A stretch of 64,000 nucleotides of DNA from Ruegeria sp. TM1040 (GTDB lineage: Bacteria > Pseudomonadota > Alphaproteobacteria > Rhodobacterales > Rhodobacteraceae). Shown one piece after another: positions 27,911-36,760 of this stretch. Location of the stretch: assembly GCF_000014065.1 (NCBI RefSeq), contig NC_008044.1:1201501-1265500 (forward strand), given 5' to 3'. Every line of letters starts with the position of its first letter. The stretch's first letter is position 1. The position numbers and the translations under genes were made by a program. The notes beneath the pieces are model-generated. The model saw nothing but the letters and a program-made list of their open reading frames with translations, was not told where the DNA came from and ran no database searches.

Positions 27911-29422
27911 TCAGCGGTTGCCGTTGCCGGTAAAGCGCGCCGCATCTGCAGCCGCACGGCGGATCGCGTTCGATTTATGCACGGTCTCCATATATTCGGC
28001 CTCCGGGTCGCTGTCATAGACGACGCCGCCCCCGGCCTGAATATAGAGGTTCTGATCCTTCACGATGGCTGTGCGCAGCGCGATACACATGTCCATGTCG
28101 CCGCCAGCGCTGAAATAGCCGACGCCACCGCCATAGATGCCGCGCTTTTCGGGTTCGAGCTCGTCGATGATCTCCATCGCACGCACCTTGGGCGCTCCGG
28201 AAACCGTACCCGCAGGCATGCCTGCAAAAAATGCATCGAGCGCGTCTTTGTCCTCGTGGAGTTCGCCAACAACATTCGAAACGATATGCATCACGTGGCT
28301 GTAGCGCTCGATGATGAATTCCTCGGTGGGTTTCACGGTGCCGATCTTGGCAACGCGGCCCACGTCGTTACGGCCCAGATCCAAGAGCATCAGGTGCTCG
28401 GCCAACTCTTTCTTGTCGGCAAGCAGATCCTGTTCCAGCGCTTTGTCTTCTTCGGGGGTTGCGCCGCGCGGACGGGTGCCAGCAATGGGGCGAATGGTGA
28501 CCTCGTTGCCAAAGACCCGAACGAGGATCTCGGGGCTGGCGCCGATCACCTGAAAACCGCCGAAGTTGAAGTAGAACATGAACGGCGAGGGGTTGGTGCG
28601 TCGCAGCGAACGATAGAGCGCGAAGGGCGGCTGCGGGAACTCCTGCGTCCAGCGCTGTGCGGGCACTACCTGAAAGATGTCGCCGGCACGGATGTAGTCC
28701 TTGGCCTTCTCCACGGCGGCCATGTAGCCGTCCTTGGTGAAGTTGGAGACCGGGGGCGCGACCTCGCGCGCCTCGCCCAGATCGCGGGTCTCGGCGGGCA
28801 TGGCACGTTCAAGATCACGCACCGCATCCATCACGCGTTCGGCAGCCTGAGCATAGGCCGCGCGCGCCGACTGGCCTTCGCTGACCCAGGCGGGAGAGAC
28901 CACTGTGACCTCGCCTTTGACACCGTCCAGCACGGCCACCACGGAGGGGCGGATCATCACCGCGTCCGGCAGGCCAAGCGGGTCGGGGTTCACATCCGGC
29001 AGATGCTCCACATGGCGGATCATGTCATAGCCCAGATAGCCAAACAGCCCCGCCGCCGCCTGTGGCAGATCATCCGGCAGGTCGATGCGGCTCTCGGCCA
29101 GTAGCGCGCGCAGTGTATCAAGTGGGTTGCCGTCGAGCGGGGCAAAGCCCTCGGGATCGAACCGCGCGGCGCGGTTGATTTCGGCCTGTTCGCCCCGCGC
29201 ACGCCAGATCAGGTCAGGCTTCATGCCGATGATGGAATAGCGCCCGCGGACCTCGCCGCCGGTCACCGATTCCAGCATGAAGGCATCCTTCTGCGCGCCG
29301 GTGAGCTTCAGCATCAAGGAGACGGGCGTATCCAGATCGGCGGCAAGCCGTGTGTAGACCACCTGGTTTTCGCCCGCCTCATAGGCTTTGGCGAAACTGT
29401 CGAAATCGGGGATCAGGGCCAT
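27911..29422 (-). CDS. trpE: anthranilate synthase component I
   Basis: TrpE converts chorismate and ammonia to anthranilate. The 503-residue protein shows the N-terminal LLES regulatory region (MLESVTGGEVRGRYS near residue 49) that binds feedback tryptophan, and the catalytic blocks GDIFQVVPAQR, RPIAGTRPRGATPEEDKA, LLDLGRNDVGRV and GTVSGAPKVRAM. The start is only 23 bp after the stop of the upstream PpiD-like gene, leaving no room for a trp attenuator, so it is probably cotranscribed with that gene. The partner trpG is on the same strand 1.8 kb downstream. Confidence 0.96.
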   Translation of the reverse strand: MALIPDFDSFAKAYEAGENQVVYTRLAADLDTPVSLMLKLTGAQKDAFMLESVTGGEVRGRYSIIGMKPDLIWRARGEQAEINRAARFDPEGFAPLDGNPLDTLRALLAESRIDLPDDLPQAAAGLFGYLGYDMIRHVEHLPDVNPDPLGLPDAVMIRPSVVAVLDGVKGEVTVVSPAWVSEGQSARAAYAQAAERVMDAVRDLERAMPAETRDLGEAREVAPPVSNFTKDGYMAAVEKAKDYIRAGDIFQVVPAQRWTQEFPQPPFALYRSLRRTNPSPFMFYFNFGGFQVIGASPEILVRVFGNEVTIRPIAGTRPRGATPEEDKALEQDLLADKKELAEHLMLLDLGRNDVGRVAKIGTVKPTEEFIIERYSHVMHIVSNVVGELHEDKDALDAFFAGMPAGTVSGAPKVRAMEIIDELEPEKRGIYGGGVGYFSAGGDMDMCIALRTAIVKDQNLYIQAGGGVVYDSDPEAEYMETVHKSNAIRRAAADAARFTGNGNR

Positions 29423-29445
29423 AAGCGCATGCGCCTCGTACTGAG

Positions 29446-31281
29446 TTACTGGAAGTTGGCGTGAACAGCATTCACGGCCTGTTGGTTGACCTGCGGACGG
29501 GCGCGGGTCTGAACCGATTGCAGATAGATCTGGAAGATCTCGTTGGAGAGCGACTGGTTCAGCTGATCGCCGAGCGCCTGAGACAGGAACTGCATGTCAT
29601 TGCCGTCATCCGGGGGCAGGATCTCGTCGAGACGCACCACAACAGTGCCTTCTGCGTCGGAGACAACACGCACTTCGCCCACTTCCATTTCGAACACCTG
29701 ATTGAGGAGATCAACCGGGGTCTGATCGAGATAGGCGGTCCGGGTAAGGCCGGTCTGCTCGATCACTTCGCGACCTTCGGGGAACTGGCCGTTGTTGCCC
29801 TCGGTCGCGGTTTTGATCTGTTCGGCCTGCGCGGCAAGCGCCTTGGCGATCCGGTCGCCCTCGTAGGCTTCGGAAACGGCTGTGCGCGCGTCCTCAAAGG
29901 GCTCGGGGCGCGGGGGCAGGACCTCATCGAGGCGCAACGCAAAGAGGCTGCCATCCTCGAGATAGCCCACTTCGGGGAAATCTTCGGTCGTCACGGCCTC
30001 TGCCGCGTTGCGGAAGGTGTCATAGGCCGCAATGTCGTCAGTGGTATTGGCGGTCCAGTCAAGCTGGCCGAGCACCACGCCGTTTTCTTCCTCGGCGAGA
30101 TCTTCGAGCGTCGCGCCACCGGCGAGCGCATCATCCAGCCCTTCGGCGCGGGATTCAATCAGGCGGCGGGCACGATCCAGAGCCAGCTCTTCGCGCAAGA
30201 CCGGCAGGGCCTCTTCAAAGCTGGTGAAATTCGCTTCGAGCACGCCGTTCACACGGTAGAGCGCGGGGCCAAAATCTGATGGAAGCGGGCCAACCACGGC
30301 GCCCACGTCGGCGGCAAAGACGGCTTCGCCCGCAGCGCCAAGGTCGCCAATCGCCACATCACCCATGTCGATGTCCGACAGGGAGAGTTCGCGATCTGCC
30401 ACCAGGGTTTCAAAGGTGGTCCCCCCCACATCGAGCTCGGCCTTGGCGGTTTGGGCGGCGTCCTCGTCGGGGAACACCAGCTGTTCGACAAGGCGGCGCT
30501 CGGGGACGTTGAATTCTGCGTCGCGCTCCTCGTAGAGACCGCGCAGAGCGGTTTCATCCACCTCGACCTGATCCACCAGCGCGTCGGGGCGCAGGGCGAC
30601 ATAGGTGATCACCTTGGTCTCGGGCAGGGTGAAATCCTCGATGTGGGTCTCGTAATAAGCCTTGAGCGCATCCTCGGTGGGCGCGATCGCGGTCAGGGGG
30701 ACGTTGGCCTCGGCGAGCCGAACATAGGAAAAGCTGCGACGCGCACCGATATAGTTGGTGAGTGTCTCGCCCAGCACCGCGGGCATGCGGGTGCCACCGG
30801 TGATGGCCCCTTGCAGCAGCGTGCGCGCGGTTTCAGACCGCATGTCGGCCTCGAACTCAGCCTCGGACAGACCTGCGTTATCAAGGGCAAAACGGTAGTT
30901 GTCGCGGCTGAAGCTGCCATCAGACCCCTGGAAGGCCGAAATCCGGGTGATCTCTTCGAGCAGCACTTCGTCGCCCACAGACAGGCCGATCTCTGTGAGC
31001 TCATTGTCGAGCGCGGCCGTAGCCACAAGCCCCGAGAGCACACCGCGATCCACGCCCATGGCGATCAGCTGCGACAGGGGAATGGACTGGCCGGACTGGG
31101 CCTGAATGGCACGTTGTTCCTGTTGCAGGGCGCGGGCGTAGTCATCAACGCTGACGGTGGCATCACCCACGGTGGCCAGCGTGCGGGTGGTGCCGGATAC
31201 GTTGATCGCACCAAAGCCCGCAAGCCCCACGAACAACAGACCCATGAGGATCCAAACGAAGGTCTTTGAAAGCTTTTTCAT
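29446..31281 (-). CDS. ppiD: PpiD-like periplasmic peptidyl-prolyl isomerase/chaperone
   Basis: The 611-residue protein has one N-terminal membrane anchor (about residues 8-28), a SurA/PpiD-type N-terminal chaperone domain (about 35-180) and a parvulin-like region (about 240-370, RRLVEQLVFPDEDAAQ to SDFGPALYRVNGV), then a helical C-terminal part. This matches inner-membrane-anchored PpiD/SurA_N_3 folding factors that assist proteins leaving the Sec translocon. The parvulin domain looks degenerate, as in E. coli PpiD, so isomerase activity is uncertain. trpE follows after 23 bp. Confidence 0.85.
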   Translation of the reverse strand: MKKLSKTFVWILMGLLFVGLAGFGAINVSGTTRTLATVGDATVSVDDYARALQQEQRAIQAQSGQSIPLSQLIAMGVDRGVLSGLVATAALDNELTEIGLSVGDEVLLEEITRISAFQGSDGSFSRDNYRFALDNAGLSEAEFEADMRSETARTLLQGAITGGTRMPAVLGETLTNYIGARRSFSYVRLAEANVPLTAIAPTEDALKAYYETHIEDFTLPETKVITYVALRPDALVDQVEVDETALRGLYEERDAEFNVPERRLVEQLVFPDEDAAQTAKAELDVGGTTFETLVADRELSLSDIDMGDVAIGDLGAAGEAVFAADVGAVVGPLPSDFGPALYRVNGVLEANFTSFEEALPVLREELALDRARRLIESRAEGLDDALAGGATLEDLAEEENGVVLGQLDWTANTTDDIAAYDTFRNAAEAVTTEDFPEVGYLEDGSLFALRLDEVLPPRPEPFEDARTAVSEAYEGDRIAKALAAQAEQIKTATEGNNGQFPEGREVIEQTGLTRTAYLDQTPVDLLNQVFEMEVGEVRVVSDAEGTVVVRLDEILPPDDGNDMQFLSQALGDQLNQSLSNEIFQIYLQSVQTRARPQVNQQAVNAVHANFQ

Positions 31282-31444
31282 GCCTGCGGCCCTTTATGTC
31301 GTCTTTTTTGCTGGCGCGCCGGGGCGGGGATGCCGGGCGGCCGAAATTCTGCCGAATGGCTCGGCGGTCTCCTGTCGTCGCCCTGAATACGCGTCTGCCC
31401 CGGCGGGAGCAAGCATAGACGCGCGGCGGAGCCCAGAGGTTTTA

Positions 31445-32620
31445 TCAACCGTCAAACTGCGCCAGTCGCGCGAGCATCTCCGCAATGCCGGTCTGATCGA
31501 CATTGGCAAAGGCAATGCGGAACTGGCGGTGGCCCTCGGGGGCGCCAGCCGGTGTGAACATCGTGCCCGGCAAAAGCAGCATGCCAGCCGAGTGAAGCAG
31601 GCGTTGTGCTATCTCGTCGGAGCTTGCCGCGAACGGATGCGCCACATAGGCGAAATAGGCCCCCAGTCCCAAAAGCTGCCAGCCTTTTGCCGCCAGCGGA
31701 GCAAATCCGGCGGCAATGGCGTCGCGCCGCGCGAGGATCTCGCCGCGCTCGCCAGCGAGCCAGTCATCGAGGTTCTCGATCCCCCATTTGGCGCCGATCT
31801 GGCCGATCTGCGCGGGACAGATGGTGACGGTATCGAGGAATTTCTCCATCTCGAGCAGGCGCTCGGGCGCAGCCACGATCGCGCCCACGCGATGGCCGGT
31901 CAGCCGATAGGCTTTGGAGAAGGAATAGAGATGTATCAGGGTTTCATGCCAGTCCTTGCGCGAAAACAGCCCGTGGGGCGCGCCATCGCGGCTGTCGAAA
32001 TCGCGATAGGTCTCGTCCACAATCAGCGTGAGCCCATGACGCTGTGCCAGCTCAAAGAACGCGTCCATCAAGGCCGCGGGATATTCAACGCCGCAGGGAT
32101 TGTTGGGTGTGACCAGGACGATTGCGCGAGTGCGCGGCGTGATCAGCGCTTCGGCCTTGGCGACTTCTGGCAACATTCCGTCGCCCACAGGCAAGGGCAG
32201 GGTGGTGACCCCCTGCATGTCGAGCCACATCTTGTGGTTAAAGTACCATGGCGTCGGCAGGATGACCTCGTCACCTTCGGCGCAGAGGCTCTGGATGGTG
32301 GCGGCAAAGGCCTGATTGCAGCCCGAGGTGATCGCGACCTCGGACGGTGTGATGTCCGCCTCGTAGTGGCGCGTGATTTGGGCGGCGAGAGCTTTGCGCA
32401 GATCCGCATTGCCAAGCACCGGTCCGTAGAGATGGGCGCTGGTCTCTGACAACAGGGCGTCGGCCATCGCCTGACGCAGCCCTTCTGGTGGTGGATCGGC
32501 CGGGGCGGCCTGACTGAGATTGAGGAGCGGCAGATCGTCGGAAAAGGTCACATCTTCCAGCCAGCGCCGGGATTGCACGATTGGCGAAACAAAAGTGGCG
32601 TTGGTGCGGGAAAGATGCAT
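31445..32620 (-). CDS. class I/II pyridoxal-phosphate aminotransferase
   Basis: The 391-residue protein is a fold-type I aminotransferase. The cofactor lysine lies in LYSFSKAYRLTGHRVG, the substrate-binding Asn/Pro in VTPNNPCGVEY, the Asp/Tyr pair in LIVDETYRDFD, and the C-terminal arginine in HRQFRIAFA. It resembles aspartate/aromatic-type aminotransferases but the amino donor and keto acid cannot be assigned. AGAGGAAA lies just before the ATG. It is upstream of the ppiD-trpE pair by 163 bp and separated from gpt by a terminator, so it starts a new unit. Confidence 0.85.
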   Translation of the reverse strand: MHLSRTNATFVSPIVQSRRWLEDVTFSDDLPLLNLSQAAPADPPPEGLRQAMADALLSETSAHLYGPVLGNADLRKALAAQITRHYEADITPSEVAITSGCNQAFAATIQSLCAEGDEVILPTPWYFNHKMWLDMQGVTTLPLPVGDGMLPEVAKAEALITPRTRAIVLVTPNNPCGVEYPAALMDAFFELAQRHGLTLIVDETYRDFDSRDGAPHGLFSRKDWHETLIHLYSFSKAYRLTGHRVGAIVAAPERLLEMEKFLDTVTICPAQIGQIGAKWGIENLDDWLAGERGEILARRDAIAAGFAPLAAKGWQLLGLGAYFAYVAHPFAASSDEIAQRLLHSAGMLLLPGTMFTPAGAPEGHRQFRIAFANVDQTGIAEMLARLAQFDG

Positions 32621-32721
32621 TTGAATTTCCTCTTTTGACGTGACGTAATTTTTTTCGGATTTTTGCTATTCGGCCGCTTTTCAAATCTCAAGACAAGAGA
32701 TGGAAAACAAAGCCAAAAAAG

Positions 32722-32747
32722 AAAACGCGCCAACAGGGGCGCGTTTT
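32722..32747. terminator. intrinsic terminator after gpt
   Basis: AAAACGCGCC (32722-32731) and GGCGCGTTTT (32738-32747) form a perfect 10-bp stem with A/T runs on both sides, 25 bp beyond the gpt stop on the minus strand. It ends the fabI-gpt unit ahead of the aminotransferase gene. Confidence 0.88.
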
Positions 32748-32771
32748 GTCATTTTCTAAATTGACGCTGGG

Positions 32772-33302
32772 TCAATCCGTACCCCGGTAAGGTTCGACAT
32801 ACTGCAACGCCATATCCCACGGGAAAAAGATCCAGGTGTCCTGGCTCACGCCCGTGATAAAGGTATCGACCTGCGGCTCACCCTGGGGCTTGGCGTAGAC
32901 GGTGGCAAAATGCGCCTTGGGATAGAGGGTGCGCACCAGTTCCAGCGTTTTGCCGGAGTCGACCAGATCATCCACGATCAGGATGCCGGTCCCATCGCCC
33001 ATGATGTCCGCGTCGGGGCTCTTGAGCACCTCGGCCTCGCGACGCTGATCAGCCTTGCCGCCGCCGGAGTGGTAGGATTTCACGCTGATGGTATCCACCG
33101 TGCGGATATCCAGCTCGCGCGCGACGATCATTGCGGGCGCCATGCCCCCGCGGGTGATCGCCACCACGGCGCGCCAATGGCCATCGTCGGGGCCAAGCCC
33201 GTCCAGACGCCACGCCAGCGCGCGGCTGTCTCGGTGGATTTGATCCCAGGAGATGTGAAACCCCTTCTCGTGGGGCAGGCGGTTCGGATCCTTGGTGCTC
33301 AT
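32772..33302 (-). CDS. gpt: xanthine phosphoribosyltransferase
   Basis: Gpt salvages xanthine and guanine to nucleotides using PRPP. The 176-residue type I phosphoribosyltransferase has the PRPP signature [17 protein letters not shown] near residue 107 and the early [20 protein letters not shown] block near residue 46. Length is slightly greater than E. coli Gpt. It starts 6 bp after the fabI stop and ends at a strong terminator, so it is cotranscribed with fabI. Confidence 0.94.
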   Translation of the reverse strand: MSTKDPNRLPHEKGFHISWDQIHRDSRALAWRLDGLGPDDGHWRAVVAITRGGMAPAMIVARELDIRTVDTISVKSYHSGGGKADQRREAEVLKSPDADIMGDGTGILIVDDLVDSGKTLELVRTLYPKAHFATVYAKPQGEPQVDTFITGVSQDTWIFFPWDMALQYVEPYRGTD

Positions 33303-33308
33303 CAGGGG

Positions 33309-34115
33309 TTAGCCTTTCTCGATATCGGGGGCGTCCACGGCCTTCATGCCGACCACATGATAACCCGCATCCACATGCAGGTTCTCGCCGGTCACACCGG
33401 AGGCGAGATCCGACAGCAGGTAGAGCGCGGATTTGCCCACGTCATCGGTGGTCACATTGCGGCGCAGGGGCGAATTGTATTCGTTCCACTTCATGATGTA
33501 GCGGAAATCGCCAATGCCGGAGGCGGCCAGGGTCTTGATCGGGCCGGCAGAAATCGCGTTGACGCGGATGCCGTCCTTGCCCAGATCCTCGGCGAGATAT
33601 TTCACAGAGGCTTCCAGCGCGGCCTTGGCGACACCCATGACATTATAATGCGGCATCACTTGTTCGGCGCCATAATAGGTCAGCGTCAGCATGGAGCCGC
33701 CGGCTTCCATCATCTTTTCCGCACGCGCCGCCACGGCCGTGAAGGAATAGACGGAAATATCCATGGTCATCTGGAAATTTGCGCGGCTGGTGTCGACATA
33801 GCGACCACGCAGCTCGTTCTTGTCGGAAAAGCCGATGGCATGCACAACAAAGTCAAGCTTGCCCCATTTTTCCTCGAGGGACGCAAAGAGTGTGTCGATG
33901 GATGCTTCGTCTGAAACATCGCAGGGCAGAACAATGTCGCTGCCCAGCTGTTCGGCCAGTGGTCCAACGCGTTTCTTGAGCGCGTCTCCTTGATAGGAGA
34001 ACGCAAGTTCCGCCCCGGCCTCGGCGCAGGCTTTGGCGATGCCCCACGCAATGGATTTGTCGTTGGCCAGGCCCATGATGAGGCCGCGCTTACCGGCCAT
34101 CAGTTGACTAGACAT
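33309..34115 (-). CDS. fabI: enoyl-[acyl-carrier-protein] reductase (NADH)
   Basis: FabI performs the last reductive step of each fatty acid elongation cycle. The 268-residue short-chain dehydrogenase has the FabI-type cofactor region RGLIMGLANDKSIAWGIAKA, the catalytic Tyr-x6-Lys in a VMPHYNVMGVAKAALE context, and the GPIKTLAASGI substrate loop. GGAGAA lies 6 bases upstream of the ATG. It heads the fabI-gpt unit and is divergent from pdxH over 167 bp. Confidence 0.96.
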   Translation of the reverse strand: MSSQLMAGKRGLIMGLANDKSIAWGIAKACAEAGAELAFSYQGDALKKRVGPLAEQLGSDIVLPCDVSDEASIDTLFASLEEKWGKLDFVVHAIGFSDKNELRGRYVDTSRANFQMTMDISVYSFTAVAARAEKMMEAGGSMLTLTYYGAEQVMPHYNVMGVAKAALEASVKYLAEDLGKDGIRVNAISAGPIKTLAASGIGDFRYIMKWNEYNSPLRRNVTTDDVGKSALYLLSDLASGVTGENLHVDAGYHVVGMKAVDAPDIEKG

Positions 34116-34282
34116 GCAGGTTCTCCGCCTGTGATCGGTTAATAGAATGTCCTTTAGCCCGCTGGGGCAAAGTCATCAAGCCTACTCGCTCTTGTGGGGG
34201 CGTTCAATCGGGCAGAACGTCCCCCTTTCCAACGGCCTGCAAGGCCACTAGATGTATGCGCAAGCAGTAGGGAAACACCATT

Positions 34283-34888
34283 ATGTCTGATCGTGAAGGA
34301 CTCTTTGGCGGCGATGATCCGTTTGAGATCGCCCGCAAGTGGCTGGCAGAGGCCACCGAGACCGAAATCAACGACCCCAATGCCATTGCGCTTGCGACCG
34401 TGGATGCCTCCGGCATGCCCAACAGCCGCATGGTGTTGCTGAAGGAAATCGAAGACGCTGCCTTTGTGTTCTATACCAACTATGAGAGCGCCAAGGCACA
34501 GGAGATCGAGGCCAGCGGCACCGCGTCCTTTGTGATGCACTGGAAATCCCTGCGTCGCCAGATCCGCGTGCGCGGACATGTCACCAAGGAAAACGGACCG
34601 CAGGCGGATGAGTATTTTGCGTCCCGCTCGCTCAAGAGCCGTCTTGGGGCCTGGGCCTCCAAGCAGTCGCAGCCGCTCGCCTCGCGCAGCGCCCTGATGG
34701 CAGAGGTGGCCAAGATCACTGCCCAGAAAGGTCCAAATCCGAAGCGCCCGGAATTCTGGGGCGGCTACCGGATCACACCGATTGAAATTGAATTTTGGGC
34801 GGATGGGGCCTTTCGATTGCACGACCGTTTTGTGTGGCGAAAAAATACTTCACATGATAATTGGACAATCACGCGTCTTAGCCCGTAA
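34283..34888 (+). CDS. pdxH: pyridoxamine 5'-phosphate oxidase
   Basis: PdxH oxidises PNP or PMP to pyridoxal phosphate using FMN. The 201-residue protein has the FMN-binding [10 protein letters not shown] block, the [13 protein letters not shown] segment, [12 protein letters not shown] and the C-terminal signature ([15 protein letters not shown] and the final W-x-ITRLSP). Length is normal. It is divergent from fabI and lies 127 bp upstream of the cold-shock gene; no gene is visible in that spacer. Confidence 0.96.
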   Translation: MSDREGLFGGDDPFEIARKWLAEATETEINDPNAIALATVDASGMPNSRMVLLKEIEDAAFVFYTNYESAKAQEIEASGTASFVMHWKSLRRQIRVRGHVTKENGPQADEYFASRSLKSRLGAWASKQSQPLASRSALMAEVAKITAQKGPNPKRPEFWGGYRITPIEIEFWADGAFRLHDRFVWRKNTSHDNWTITRLSP

Positions 34889-35015
34889 GATCACCGTGAA
34901 AACGCCCATGGGCCACTCTGTGGCTCCTGACTCTTTTGCTCTTGAACTCCGATATGGATTTCGCGCAGGTAGGCGGGCATCACGGAAATAAAAAACGAAC
35001 CGGTGGAATACTAAA

Positions 35016-35555
35016 GTGGCCGATGATCTGAGCAGTTTGCAGCATGTCCGTGGACTAGTGAAGTGGTTTGACCCCGCTAAGGGGTATGGATTCATTGTCT
35101 GTCCTGACGATGGTCCCGATATTCTCTTGCACGTGAACGTCCTGCGTAACTTCGGGCAAAGCTCTGTCGCGGATGGCGCCGGGATCGAGGTTGTGACCCA
35201 TCGCACGGATCGCGGTGTGCAGGCGGTTGAAATCGTATCCATTACCCCACCGGAGCGCGAGGACACCCCCGTCCTGAGTGATCTGGCACAGCTGGATGAC
35301 GAGGAGCTCAGCAACACACCGCTGGAGCCTGCGCGCGTGAAATGGTTCGACAAAGCCAAAGGGTTTGGCTTTGCCAATGTGTTTGGCCGCGACGAAGACG
35401 TGTTCCTGCATGTCGAAGTGCTGCGCCAGTCGGGGCTCTCTGACGTGCAGTCCGGCGAGGCACTGGCGATGCGCGTGATCGACGGCAAACGTGGCCGGAT
35501 GGCTGTGGATGTGCTTGCCTGGGAGGCAGCCTCTTCAGACACCAGCAGCGTCTGA
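35016..35555 (+). CDS. protein with two cold-shock domains
   Basis: The 179-residue protein holds two cold-shock domains: residues about 8-75 (VKWFDPAKGYGFI and DILLHVNVL) and about 108-175 (VKWFDKAKGFGFA and DVFLHVEVL). Both keep RNP1-like and RNP2-like aromatic residues, so both should bind single-stranded nucleic acid. An acidic linker joins them. Tandem CSD proteins occur in alphaproteobacteria, where they act as RNA chaperones or antiterminators. The start is a GTG at 35016. The stop overlaps the ATG of the DUF192 gene (TGATG), which indicates coupled translation. Confidence 0.9.
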   Translation: MADDLSSLQHVRGLVKWFDPAKGYGFIVCPDDGPDILLHVNVLRNFGQSSVADGAGIEVVTHRTDRGVQAVEIVSITPPEREDTPVLSDLAQLDDEELSNTPLEPARVKWFDKAKGFGFANVFGRDEDVFLHVEVLRQSGLSDVQSGEALAMRVIDGKRGRMAVDVLAWEAASSDTSSV

Positions 35556-36034
35556 TGATTCGTCGGGCGGCCTCGCATATCGCAGCCGTCGCCCTCTGGG
35601 TCGTCACGACCTCTGGTCTGGCTACCGCGGCCTGTTCGCGGGACCATGTAGATCTGCGCGGCCCGTGGGGGCAGGCGCGGTTCTCGGTCGAAGTGGTCGA
35701 CACGCCCGAAACCCGCGCTCAGGGTCTGATGCACCGCAAGAGCCTTCCTGCGCGCTCTGGCATGCTCTTCATATACGAAGAGCCGCAGCGCGTGGCTTTC
35801 TGGATGAAAAACACTTTGATCCCGCTCGACATGATCTTTGTCGAGGCGGACGGCGTCGTATCGCACATCCATAAAAACGCTCTGCCCGGGGATCTTACGC
35901 CGATTCCGGGGGGCGATCAGGTGTTGGTCGTGCTCGAGGTCAACGCTGGCATCGTCGAGACCTACGGGATTTCAGTTGGCACTGAGATGCGGCACGAAGT
36001 TTTTTCATCTGAAGCTGCAAAATGGCCCTGTTAG
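35555..36034 (+). CDS. DUF192 family exported protein
   Basis: The 159-residue protein has a signal peptide (about residues 1-26, cleavage after ATA) and a DUF192 domain (ARFSVEVVDTPETRAQGLMHRKSLPARSGMLFIYEE, split by the usual VAFWMKNTLIPLDMIFVEADG block). The domain is a small beta-barrel of unknown biochemical role, often exported. It overlaps the cold-shock gene by one base and precedes tRNA-Pro by 43 bp. The cold-shock/DUF192 pair is a recurrent alphaproteobacterial arrangement as far as I recall. Confidence 0.87.
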   Translation: MIRRAASHIAAVALWVVTTSGLATAACSRDHVDLRGPWGQARFSVEVVDTPETRAQGLMHRKSLPARSGMLFIYEEPQRVAFWMKNTLIPLDMIFVEADGVVSHIHKNALPGDLTPIPGGDQVLVVLEVNAGIVETYGISVGTEMRHEVFSSEAAKWPC

Positions 36035-36077
36035 GGCTTTTCAAATCAGAACAGCCCCGTTAGGAAGACGCACGGTC

Positions 36078-36154
36078 CGGGGCGTGGCGCAGTCTGGTAG
36101 CGCACCTGTTTTGGGTACAGGGGGTCGTGAGTTCGAATCTCGCCGCCCCGACCA
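36078..36154 (+). tRNA. tRNA-Pro (anticodon UGG)
   Basis: A 77-base cloverleaf. The acceptor CGGGGCG pairs with CGCCCCG, followed by A and an encoded CCA. The anticodon stem CCTGT/ACAGG closes the 7-base loop TTTGGGT, so the anticodon is TGG. The T arm contains GTTCGAATC. It lies just after the DUF192 gene. Confidence 0.96.
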
Positions 36155-36185
36155 TTTCTTCCTCACATGATGAAGACCCTGCTAT

Positions 36186-36253
36186 CTGCTGAACCTTCGG
36201 GTTCAGCAGCGGCGTCGGGTGCAGGAAACTCAACCCGCTCTTTTGGGTGAGTT
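36186..36253 (+). other. two hairpins following tRNA-Pro
   Basis: CTGCTGAACC (36186-36195), loop TTCG, GGTTCAGCAG (36200-36209) is a perfect 10-bp stem closed by an extra-stable UUCG loop. Then AACTCAACCC (36227-36236) pairs with GGGTGAGTT (36245-36253) with one bulged A. Neither is followed by a clean U-run. They may be tRNA 3'-end processing or termination elements, or part of a small RNA. From here to 36365 no coding sequence is supported. Confidence 0.5.
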
Positions 36254-36365
36254 GACGCTCAGATCACGTTCCAGAGAGAATCACTCCCTACGAATAGCGG
36301 GTCGGTTCGTCGGTATACCCACATATGGTGTTTACCCTTTGTTTAGAAACTGACGCAATCTGGCG

Positions 36366-36563
36366 TCAGGAGGGGTCAAAATCTGCTCGAAATTTTTGCG
36401 GAAGCAGCGCGTCGCGTGCGGGGCGTTGCAGATCGGTCGCGGCTCTGAATACGGCCGGTAAATCATCCGTGAGTTGTTTCAAAAATGCCACTGTATCGAT
36501 GCATTCTGCGCGTGCACGAATGACGTCCTGCGGACAAGCCCCTCTCATTACGAGAGTTTTCAT
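36366..36563 (-). CDS. small hypothetical protein (65 residues)
   Basis: A minus-strand frame begins at 36563 with the ribosome-binding sequence AAGGAAAG immediately upstream of the ATG and reads MKTLVMRGACPQDVIRARAE, continuing with a helical, charged sequence that ends in FRADFDPS. Composition looks protein-like, with no membrane segment. I do not recognise a family. A plus-strand frame of 82 codons covers the same DNA and looks less natural (many Cys, Ser and Arg, no ribosome binding site). It stands alone between tRNA-Pro and nrdJ. Confidence 0.45.
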   Translation of the reverse strand: MKTLVMRGACPQDVIRARAECIDTVAFLKQLTDDLPAVFRAATDLQRPARDALLPQKFRADFDPS

Positions 36564-36694
36564 CTTTCCTTAACCAAGCATTCAAATTTGGCGATCCACC
36601 TCTGCGCCTGTGGATGAATCATATGCTCGGCGCGACCCTCGAAACCGTAAAAACGGTCAACTGGATTCTGGTCCGTAAAATTTGAAAATTTGCG

Positions 36695-36760
36695 TTGACC
36701 CTTTAGGCTCTCTTACGCGAGATTGTGGGTGTCGCTTGGGGGCGCCACAAGATCTAGTTG
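36695..36760 (+). promoter_or_regulatory. nrdJ promoter with two NrdR-like boxes
   Basis: A -35-like TTGACC lies at 36695-36700, and GAGATT (36719-36724) is a possible -10. CCACAAGATCTAGTTG (36745-36760) matches 11 of 16 positions of the NrdR consensus ACACWATATATWGTGT as I recall it. TTACGCGAGATTGTGG (36713-36728) matches 9 of 16. Their starts are 32 bp apart, three helical turns, which is the spacing usual for tandem NrdR boxes. The leader from 36761 to 36948 has no gene; I looked for a cobalamin riboswitch there and did not find its conserved boxes. Confidence 0.55.

Noticed and set aside
29423-29445. Tryptophan attenuator before trpE
   Set aside because: Only 23 bp separate trpE from the upstream gene, with no Trp-rich short frame.
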